A DNA stretch of 64,000 nucleotides from an uncultured Bacteroidales bacterium (GTDB lineage Bacteria > Bacteroidota > Bacteroidia > Bacteroidales > UBA932). A program made the position numbers and the translations under genes. Every line of letters begins with the position of its first letter. The stretch's first letter is position 1. Location: contig CAJUEK010000005.1 in NCBI GenBank assembly GCA_910585445.1, positions 1 to 64,000 on the forward strand, in the 5' to 3' direction. The notes under the pieces are model-generated. The model searched no databases, was not told the DNA's origin, and saw only the letters and a list, made by a program, of their open reading frames with translations. Shown here piece after piece: positions 7,278 to 14,384 of the stretch.

Positions 7278-9386
7278 ATGATTTGTACAACTATACAGAA
7301 TAAGGGACAGGAACAGGTTCTGGAGGCCCTTGAACAATGTGAAATGGCGGAAATACGTCTTGACAGATGTCCGCTCTCAATGGAAGACATTGACGTTTGC
7401 TTCTCTTCCGATGTGCCTTTGGTGGCCACATGCCGGATTGAAGTGATTATGGAGAATGAGCCATCATTGCAGGTGGAGGGAATTACGCCTCAAAGCCGGG
7501 AGATAAAGGCTGCCCAGATTGCAGAAAAGCGGCTTTGCCGTGCGATTGAAGCCGGTGCGAGATATGTGGATGTGGAGCTGGAAGCCCCGAAGCAGATGTC
7601 TAAGCGGGTGCGCGGCATGGCCCATGAAAACGGGACAGTGTTCATAAGATCTTACCATGATTTTGAAAGGACGGATTCTTTCGAGGCTCTCAAGGCTCTT
7701 GTGGAGAAATGCCGCTACCATGGTGCTGATGTCGTGAAAATAGTGACTATGGCGCATTCGCAGGAGGATGTTGACCGTGTCATGTCTCTGTATGACTGGG
7801 ATGCGAAGGAGAACGGGACCGGTCGTCTGATTGCATTCTGCATGGGTGATGCCGGTCGGGAATCGCGTCTGGAGTGCCTTCGGAGGGGTGCACCGTTTAC
7901 GTATGCGGCTTTGGTGGCGGAAGATGCGGCGGCTCCGGGACAATGGCCTGCTGCTGATATGGCAAAGGCTGTGTATGGTGATTTCCGTTTTGTCGGATCT
8001 TGCTCAGTTCCGGGCATGGAAAATGAAGATTCTGCTGTGACGGCATTGCAGATGCCTTCGTCGAAGAGTTTTGCACAGAGGGCCATTATAGCTGCTGCAT
8101 TGGCAGACGGAGTGTCCCATTTGCGTGGATATACTCATTGTGGGGACAATGATGCGGCTGTTGATGTGGCGAGGGCTATCGGCGCGGAGGTGAATATGGA
8201 CGGCAATGAGCTTACAATCAAGGGTATTGCTGCTTCGCTCGGCAGTGTGGCCTTGCCTGAACTTCATGTCGGCGAGTCCGGGCTTTTGACCAGGATGATG
8301 CTGCCTTTGATGGCGCAGCTTAGCGAAACTCCGGTAACGGTTACGGGTGAGAAGACCCTGCTTGAAAGGCCGCTTACAGGTGCTTCTGAGATTATGGAGG
8401 CATTCGGGGCAAAGGTGAAAAATGCTTCAGGGGCATCAGGTCCGGAACAGGAGGGCAATTGTCTGAAAGTTCCTTTTGAGGTGACCGGTCCTTTGTCGGC
8501 AGGACGTGCTGAGGTGTCCGGAAAGCATGGGTCACAGCTTATTTCAGGGCTGTTGATGGCCTTGCCTTTTGCCGGACGCAATTCATCGCTTATTGTGCAT
8601 GAGCCCAAGAGCATACCATATATGTTCATAACTCTTGAGGTTCTCAAGAAATTCGGAATAAAAATCGGCAATGAAATGCTTGGCGGGCGCGATTTCCTTG
8701 AGTCGGACGGAGACTGGTCTCTTTGTACGGAGATGGTTTTCAAAATCAAGGGCGGGCAGATGTACAAGGCTGCGGACATTGATTTGGAGGGTGACTGGAG
8801 CGCTGCCGCGAATTTCCTTGTGGCGGGAGCCATATTCGGAAAGGCTGAGCTGCAGGGACTTGACACTACGTCTCTTCAGGCGGACCTTTCCATAATGGAC
8901 ATTCTGATGGATGCGGGAGCAAGTCTTTCGCAGCTTGATGGGGAGAAGGGCAATATCACCGTACAGCGTGCGCCGTTGGGAGCATTTTCAGTGGACGCAT
9001 CCAATTGTCCTGACCTGTTTCCTGTCATTTCCGTGCTTGCGGCGTTCTGTCAGGGCACAAGCCGCATTGCGGGTGTAGGCAGGCTTGCAAACAAGGAGAG
9101 CGACAGGGCCGGGGCAATCCTGGAGATGATGTCGCAGATGGGATTTTCTGCAGATATAGAGGGAGATGAATTGGTTGTGCATGGCAAGCCGCTGGCCCAG
9201 AGGCTGATGGAAGGCTCCATGCCGAAGGGCGGACATTATTCGTCTCATCATGACCATCGTATGGTGATGGCTCTCAAGGTGGCCGGACTGGGTGCGGAAA
9301 GCCCGATTATCATTGATGATGAGGCTTGTGTGGCAAAGTCTTTCCCTGGATTCCTTGAGATGTTCGGCAGGTTATGCAATAATTGA
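7278..9386 (+). CDS. Bifunctional type I 3-dehydroquinate dehydratase / EPSP synthase
   Basis: Two shikimate-pathway enzymes are fused in one frame of about 702 residues. Residues 1-235 are a type I AroD: EIRLD near residue 25, RSYHDF with catalytic His127, VVKIVTMA with Schiff-base Lys154, and CMGDAGRESR near 188. From about residue 255 the chain is AroA (EPSP synthase): MPSSKSFAQRA, GESGLLTRM, GDWSAAANFLV, NCPDLFPV, NKESDRAG and DHRMVMALKVAG, then AKSFPGF at the end. The start at 7278 gives MICTTIQNKG, the usual AroD opening; ATG at 7260 would add six residues. The DNA shows no stop or frameshift at the junction. The order in the pathway is not consecutive (step 3 joined to step 6). aroC follows 20 nt downstream. 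Confidence 0.93.
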   Translation: MICTTIQNKGQEQVLEALEQCEMAEIRLDRCPLSMEDIDVCFSSDVPLVATCRIEVIMENEPSLQVEGITPQSREIKAAQIAEKRLCRAIEAGARYVDVELEAPKQMSKRVRGMAHENGTVFIRSYHDFERTDSFEALKALVEKCRYHGADVVKIVTMAHSQEDVDRVMSLYDWDAKENGTGRLIAFCMGDAGRESRLECLRRGAPFTYAALVAEDAAAPGQWPAADMAKAVYGDFRFVGSCSVPGMENEDSAVTALQMPSSKSFAQRAIIAAALADGVSHLRGYTHCGDNDAAVDVARAIGAEVNMDGNELTIKGIAASLGSVALPELHVGESGLLTRMMLPLMAQLSETPVTVTGEKTLLERPLTGASEIMEAFGAKVKNASGASGPEQEGNCLKVPFEVTGPLSAGRAEVSGKHGSQLISGLLMALPFAGRNSSLIVHEPKSIPYMFITLEVLKKFGIKIGNEMLGGRDFLESDGDWSLCTEMVFKIKGGQMYKAADIDLEGDWSAAANFLVAGAIFGKAELQGLDTTSLQADLSIMDILMDAGASLSQLDGEKGNITVQRAPLGAFSVDASNCPDLFPVISVLAAFCQGTSRIAGVGRLANKESDRAGAILEMMSQMGFSADIEGDELVVHGKPLAQRLMEGSMPKGGHYSSHHDHRMVMALKVAGLGAESPIIIDDEACVAKSFPGFLEMFGRLCNN

Positions 9387-9406
9387 AAATCTAAACGAAA
9401 AGAATA

Positions 9407-10414
9407 ATGAACAGTTTTGGACGAAGATTCAGGGTTTCCGTTTTCGGCGAGTCCCACGGGCCTGCAATCGGGGTGGTGATTGATGGAGTACCTGCCGGTA
9501 TGAGGCTTTCTTCGGAAGATTTCTCAGCCGATATAGACAGGCGCAGGAGCGGTGCGCGCGGTACGACTCCGCGCAAGGAGGAGGACATCCCGGAGATTCT
9601 CAGCGGAATCCATGACGGGCATACCACTGGTGCGCCGATGTCGATAATCTTCCGAAACGGCAATACCCGTTCGTCTGACTATGAGCTTTTCAGGGCAGTT
9701 CCGCGTCCGGGGCATGCTGACCATGTGGCTGATGTCAGGTGGCATGGCTATAATGATGCGAGGGGAGGAGGACATTTTTCCGGACGGCTCACTTTGCCGG
9801 TCGTGGCTGCCGGTGCTGTTGCGAAGAAGCTGCTCTCCGGATGTGGGGGAATCAGTATAAGGGCGTCTCTGGTTGAGGTTGGCGGAATAAGCTGCCGACT
9901 GGAAGACGGGACTTTGCCGAAGGAGGTTACGGATGCGATTGATGATGCAATCCGGGAGGGTGATAGCCTTGGAGGAATAGTGGAGTGCATTATATGCGGA
10001 CTTCCAGCCGGAATCGGGGAACCGTTCTGGGACAGTCTCGAGTCAGTGATTTCGCATGCCGTATTCTCTATTCCGGGAGTGCGTGGCGTGGAGTTCGGAG
10101 ATGGTTTTGCCGCTGCGAGCATGAAAGGTTCTGAGCATAATGACCCTTTGGGATGTGACGGCATTCCGTTGAAAAATGGTGCAGGCGGAATTAACGGAGG
10201 CCTGTCCAGCGGTGCTCCGATTGTGTTCCGTGTGGCTTTCAAGCCGACTTCGAGCATCCGCAAGACACAGTTGACTGCTGATGTCAAGACTGGGGTTATG
10301 ACTGGGCTTTCGGTGCCAGGCCGCCATGACGCGTGCTTTGCCTTGCGTGCCCCGGTTGTTGTGGAGGCGATGGCCGCGGTCGTGCTTGCTGACATGGTGC
10401 CGCAGTACCTTTAA
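9407..10414 (+). CDS. aroC: Chorismate synthase
   Basis: AroC converts EPSP to chorismate, the last common step of aromatic amino acid synthesis, using reduced FMN. The family signatures are clear: FGESHGPAIGVVIDGVPAG near the N-terminus, RRRSGARGTTPRKEED, RPGHADHVADVRWHGYNDAR with GGGHFSGRLT, and GGINGGLSSGAPIVFRVAFK near residue 265. The length of 335 residues is slightly short of the usual 350-360. It follows the aroD-aroA fusion by 20 nt, so it is probably cotranscribed, and a strong terminator follows at 10436. Confidence 0.95.
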   Translation: MNSFGRRFRVSVFGESHGPAIGVVIDGVPAGMRLSSEDFSADIDRRRSGARGTTPRKEEDIPEILSGIHDGHTTGAPMSIIFRNGNTRSSDYELFRAVPRPGHADHVADVRWHGYNDARGGGHFSGRLTLPVVAAGAVAKKLLSGCGGISIRASLVEVGGISCRLEDGTLPKEVTDAIDDAIREGDSLGGIVECIICGLPAGIGEPFWDSLESVISHAVFSIPGVRGVEFGDGFAAASMKGSEHNDPLGCDGIPLKNGAGGINGGLSSGAPIVFRVAFKPTSSIRKTQLTADVKTGVMTGLSVPGRHDACFALRAPVVVEAMAAVVLADMVPQYL

Positions 10415-10435
10415 ACATCGCGCTGACTATGACAT

Positions 10436-10480
10436 GAGGGTGACCAAAAAGTAAATTTTTAGTCACCCTCATTGTTTTTT
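10436..10480 (+). terminator. Intrinsic terminator after aroC
   Basis: GAGGGTGAC (10436-10444) pairs with GTCACCCTC (10462-10470), extended inwards by AAAAA/TTTTT, and is followed by ATTGTTTTTT. It ends the aro cluster. Two further small palindromes (10504-10520, and 10554-10566 with T5) fill the convergent gap before the minus-strand lipoprotein gene. Confidence 0.85.
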
Positions 10481-10599
10481 GAAAAACAGCCCTTATATAT
10501 CCCCGAAAACTAAGTTTTCGCCCCCTAATGGGGTGTTTCGGACTTCCGGCCCGGTCGCATCGCGACTTTTTAGTCCGGACCATCTTAATCGTTATCGGC

Positions 10600-12288
10600 T
10601 TACCGCAGAACAGAAGACCTTAGGGCTTTAATGTCAGCCTTTGCGTCTGTTCCGGCTGTTTTCATATTCCAGGCAAGTGGGACCTTTCTGGAGACCATGT
10701 TCTTTCTTGAAGCGGCTGCCTTTGAACCAGCTGCCTTTGATGCTGTTTCTGCTTTGGCAGGCCTGTTTGATGCGAATGCCGAGAACCCGTCACTTGCAGG
10801 AGGGAGAGTGCCTTTCCATACTGCGGAAATAAGGTTGTAGTTCTCGTCCACAAGTTCGATGGTCAGCACATCATTGTCACCCTCTTTGGAATATTTTATG
10901 GTCCCGTCTATTGCTGAGGCGAACAGAGACTCATCCGTAAGGTCGAAATACCATGTTCCGGTTGCTGAATCGCCGTCATAAAGCAAGCCCGGAAGAATTC
11001 CTACCCCATAATCGAAAGTCATGTTGTACTGTCCTGACTCCGGGAACGGAATTGTCTCGGAGAACCCGGCGGCCGGAGTGTTGAGGTCAATCACTACATA
11101 GCTGCTTTCGTCCGCAATCTCTATGTACCAGTTGTCCGTGTCTGTCTCGTAATAGTCCCCGTAATAGCTTATCATCATTTCTGAGTTCTCGGAAAATGTG
11201 AATGTCACATCCGAGGTGAGAGTTGACGGTGAAAGGGAACCGGATGAAGAATTGTCTTCAAAATCAATTTCGCCGGCATATGTAGCCTTGACGGACAGGC
11301 CGTTCTCGCCATTGAGGTCAGCATTTAAAGCATATCCTGTACCGGAAGGCGTTACGGTCATTGTGCCGCCCGTTATCATGCAGAAATTCTCTGCCTCACC
11401 GCTGGTGTTGTATTTCACTATAAATGAGCCGGTAATGTCAAGGATGATTTCTCCTTTCTCGATTGTCTTGGCCTCATATGTGTCATTTACCGTATATGTT
11501 CCGGCAGAAAGGCCGATGAAAGATGACGGCTCGTCGAATATGGACAGGAAAAGCGTGTATCCGGCTCCGCTTATGTCTCCCGAAGAATTGATTGGGGCAT
11601 TTGTAAGTGCCATTTCATATCTGTCTGTCCCTACGCCATAATCATCTCCGTAATATGCTCCTATAGCTATGTTCATTCTCACGTCAATCGGCTCGGTCAT
11701 AGGAGGAAGGACATCGCTTGCATCCGGGTCGGCTGTTTCAAGTTCGCCTTCGTAGCTGAAGATGAAGTCGCTTCCGTTGGCAAGCTTGAATGTGCCTTTC
11801 ACTATTTTAGCTGATGCCTTGCTGCTAACCTCCACGGAACCGGATGTGAAATCCGTGCTTTTGACTGCTCCGTCCTTTATGGTCTCGATTCTTGTATAAT
11901 AGTTGTGAAGCATCCCGTCAGAGAGTTCTTCATCCTTGCCTTGCAGCAGGTATGTTCCGTCAGGAAGCTCTGCCGTTTGCCATGACTCGGATGCAACTGA
12001 GCTGTAGAAGTCAAGTTTTACCATGTATCCGTCTCCGGAAGGAATCAGGTATCCGTCTTCATCCTCGGTAATCGGGGTGCTGCAGAAGCCGATGAAGTAG
12101 TTATACAGTCCTTCTGTCTGCCTGTCTCCATAATAAAGAAGGGCGGTGGCGTCTTCCATCACTATTGTATTTTCTTCTCCGCCTGGAGACGGAACCGGCG
12201 GCAGTGGTGAATCTTCTGGTTTTTTGCATGATGATGCAAGGCCTGCGAGAAGCAGAATCGCCATTACGGCGAGGGGAAATCTGTTCAT
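10600..12288 (-). CDS. Lipoprotein with about three copies of an uncharacterised repeat domain
   Basis: The signal peptide ends in a lipobox (LLLAGLASSC), so this is a lipoprotein. After a Pro/Gly linker come about three copies of a ~130-150-residue all-beta domain at roughly 46-180, 205-345 and 355-510. Each begins near a tyrosine-rich YYGD motif (LLYYGDRQ, AYYGDDYG, SYYGDYYETDTDNWYIEI), passes a GTY or GQY turn, and ends in a hydrophobic strand such as FSYEGEL, ATYAGEI or AVWKGTL. The last ~60 residues are rich in Lys, Arg and Ala, which is odd for an exported lipoprotein. The same domain occurs twice in the lipoprotein at 47318-48397. I do not recognise the family. An alpha/beta hydrolase gene lies 41 nt upstream on the same strand, so they may be cotranscribed. 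Confidence 0.75.
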   Translation of the reverse strand: MNRFPLAVMAILLLAGLASSCKKPEDSPLPPVPSPGGEENTIVMEDATALLYYGDRQTEGLYNYFIGFCSTPITEDEDGYLIPSGDGYMVKLDFYSSVASESWQTAELPDGTYLLQGKDEELSDGMLHNYYTRIETIKDGAVKSTDFTSGSVEVSSKASAKIVKGTFKLANGSDFIFSYEGELETADPDASDVLPPMTEPIDVRMNIAIGAYYGDDYGVGTDRYEMALTNAPINSSGDISGAGYTLFLSIFDEPSSFIGLSAGTYTVNDTYEAKTIEKGEIILDITGSFIVKYNTSGEAENFCMITGGTMTVTPSGTGYALNADLNGENGLSVKATYAGEIDFEDNSSSGSLSPSTLTSDVTFTFSENSEMMISYYGDYYETDTDNWYIEIADESSYVVIDLNTPAAGFSETIPFPESGQYNMTFDYGVGILPGLLYDGDSATGTWYFDLTDESLFASAIDGTIKYSKEGDNDVLTIELVDENYNLISAVWKGTLPPASDGFSAFASNRPAKAETASKAAGSKAAASRKNMVSRKVPLAWNMKTAGTDAKADIKALRSSVLR

Positions 12289-12329
12289 GATATAAGAATT
12301 TTATTGTGCCTTTCGGCTGTTGGGTCCAT

Positions 12330-13547
12330 TTATTGGTTTTTCCTGGCATGCAGGCTGTTTATCCATTCTGCAATGTCTTCTGGCACTTCCGGAGAAATGG
12401 TTTCTTCAATGTTGTAGTATTCTGTCGGATGTCCCGTTGTGCAATGCTGAAACATATGATTCAGTTCCGGATATGCTTTTGTATCTGCGTGCGGCACAAG
12501 CGTGCGTATGGCTGCGAGATGGTTTTCGCACAGTACCTGACTGTCTTTTTCTCCGTTTATCGCAAGTACGGGGCATTTCACTTCTGATATATACGGAGCC
12601 GGGTCCAGTGCCATCAGATATTGCATATATGCATTCCCGGTTGCCTTTGTATGGGATATTACGTTTTCCGCATATGCCTTCGCATCCTGTCCTGACATTC
12701 CGGTGAGAACTGCTATTCTGATTGTCTGGTCGAGCAGGGTCTTCTCTCCAGTCTCCGCCATTCCTGCCATCGAGACGATAAAATCCGTCAACCCGTCCGC
12801 GGCAAGCATGAATGCTATAGTGCCTCCCTCACTGTGTCCGAGTGTTCCTATGTGCTTGAATCCTAAGCTCCTGAGGTAAGTGACACCTGCATGTGCATCT
12901 TCCATGAATGTCTTTGTAGTTGCATTTGATGCATCTCCGGTTGACTTGCCGTAGCTTCTGTCATCATATCTTAAAGAGGCGATTCCGTTTTTTGCGAGGA
13001 CATCTGCAATTATGGCGAAAGGCTTGTGCTCAAAGATTTCCTCGTCCCTGTTCTGCAAGCCGCTTCCGCTTACCATCAGAACGATTGGTGTTTCTTCGGA
13101 CATGACGTGCGGAGTTGTGAGAGTGCCGCTCAGCACGGCGTCGCTGTTTGTGAATGTGACCTCTTCCGTATTATATGGGAAAGGCGGTTTCGGGGTCTGA
13201 GGTCTGTTGGCGGCCGGTTTGCCCCTCTTGAATGTAAGCGGAAACTCCATACCCACCTGCCTGAAAGTTCCGACAATAGTATTGCTGAGATACAGCCCCT
13301 CGTATGAGGCTCCAAGCATCGGGATTGAAAGCTTGACTTGTGCAGATTCAGTACCGGTGATTTCTACCGGGATGTCTTTCGCGCCTTGTGCCGGCACATC
13401 TAAGGTGCAGACTTCTCCAATGTGAAGGACCATTGCCAGCTCAATGTCTTGCACTGACAGTTTTCCTGTCCATGTCCCCTTGAACGGCTGGCCGGATGCC
13501 GCCAACGACAGCAGTGCTATGGCCGCAATAACTAGTGTCTTTTTCAT
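12330..13547 (-). CDS. Secreted alpha/beta hydrolase
   Basis: The protein starts with a signal peptide (MKKTLVIAAIALLSLAASGQ). Residues ~21-110 form a small beta-rich domain (GTWTGKLSVQDIELAMVLHI), as seen in many Bacteroidota exported hydrolases. The alpha/beta hydrolase domain follows. It has VSGSGLQNRDE as the oxyanion-type strand-loop, YDDRSYGKS, and the nucleophile elbow GHSEGG. INGEKDSQV supplies the likely acid, and ELNHMFQH the likely catalytic His. An esterase or peptidase activity is probable, but the substrate cannot be read from sequence. The next gene on the strand is a repeat-domain lipoprotein 41 nt away. Confidence 0.82.
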   Translation of the reverse strand: MKKTLVIAAIALLSLAASGQPFKGTWTGKLSVQDIELAMVLHIGEVCTLDVPAQGAKDIPVEITGTESAQVKLSIPMLGASYEGLYLSNTIVGTFRQVGMEFPLTFKRGKPAANRPQTPKPPFPYNTEEVTFTNSDAVLSGTLTTPHVMSEETPIVLMVSGSGLQNRDEEIFEHKPFAIIADVLAKNGIASLRYDDRSYGKSTGDASNATTKTFMEDAHAGVTYLRSLGFKHIGTLGHSEGGTIAFMLAADGLTDFIVSMAGMAETGEKTLLDQTIRIAVLTGMSGQDAKAYAENVISHTKATGNAYMQYLMALDPAPYISEVKCPVLAINGEKDSQVLCENHLAAIRTLVPHADTKAYPELNHMFQHCTTGHPTEYYNIEETISPEVPEDIAEWINSLHARKNQ

Positions 13548-14384
13548 ATGCAGTTGTTTATGGCTGTTTTTGTGTTGTTGGCATGCCGTTCCGCTTGGTC
13601 GCCAGTTTTATTTGCCGTTGTTTTTATTGGTTCTTATGTCTTCGTTTTATCTTGCCGTTCCAGGTGTGATTGATGGTGATTATACAACTATACCCAGTTT
13701 AAATGGCTTATAAAAGACGGCAACATGTTTTTTGTCCGGCATTGACAGGACTCTCTGCATCGTATGATGCCATCCTCTATCTGCCAGACCATGACAAAGA
13801 TAATAATTGTCCCGGAATTATCAAGTAAACGGCATCTATTCATGTCATCATAGAAGCTGGTTCCAAATTCACAATGACTGCCGGCAATAAAATCCGGATT
13901 TGACTTATGGCCCGCTTGTTCCGATATAGTGTTGCTGCAAGTTGTTGCACAGCCTGGAAGCATTAAGACATGGCTTTTGCGGCTTAATGTTTTCTCCGGC
14001 CATTTTGCGGCTGCTTAATGCCTTTCATGTGACCTAACATCTTGTCTATCATCGGAATGCTTAAATGCGATGCCCCAAATCAGGGGAATCGTTTTCTTGT
14101 AAAATCATGATATGCTGTGCCTTATGTACCATATGCCAGGCCGTGGATGGAAAAGCGAAATCGTTTATTAGTAATGGATTAAGCAAAGACGGGAATGCGA
14201 TTCCGCATTCCCGTCTTTGCATTTGATTTATAGTGAGTTGGGTGTTTGTGCCACGTGCTAACTGGTACAAGTATAGAGACCACGTGGCAGTATCCATGAA
14301 ATTCCAATTGAGGATCGATAGGAGAGCTGAAAATAATGTTCTATCCACCGAAATGGCATTCTGGGTGGATGCCACAGAGTAAAA
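13548..14384. other. 837-bp intergenic region with strong hairpins, no recognised gene
   Basis: No open frame here resembles a known protein; the longest (minus, 13688-13963) is cysteine-rich and unconvincing. Three inverted repeats lie in the ATPase-proximal part: a perfect 17-bp stem at 14183-14220, TGCCACGTG/CACGTGGCA at 14249-14289, and ATCCACC/GGTGGAT just before 14380. They may form the 3' UTR of the ATPase transcript, or an unrecognised RNA. Confidence 0.5.
14183..14220. terminator. Perfect 17-bp inverted repeat, terminator-like
   Basis: GCAAAGACGGGAATGCG and its exact complement are separated by the 4-nt loop ATTC. The stem is followed by weak T-rich sequence on either strand. It lies about 165 nt beyond the stop of the minus-strand ATPase and may end that transcript. 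Confidence 0.5.

Noticed and set aside
10504..10520. CGAAAAC-TAA-GTTTTCG palindrome as terminator of the lipoprotein gene
   Set aside because: No T run follows on the minus strand; it may be only part of the convergent 3' region.
13688..13963. Minus-strand open frame of 91 codons
   Set aside because: Cysteine-rich, no recognisable domain, no promoter, and codon texture unlike neighbouring genes; probably chance.
14061..14375. Minus-strand open frame of 104 codons covering the hairpins
   Set aside because: The strong inverted repeats inside it explain the sequence better than coding; no family resemblance.
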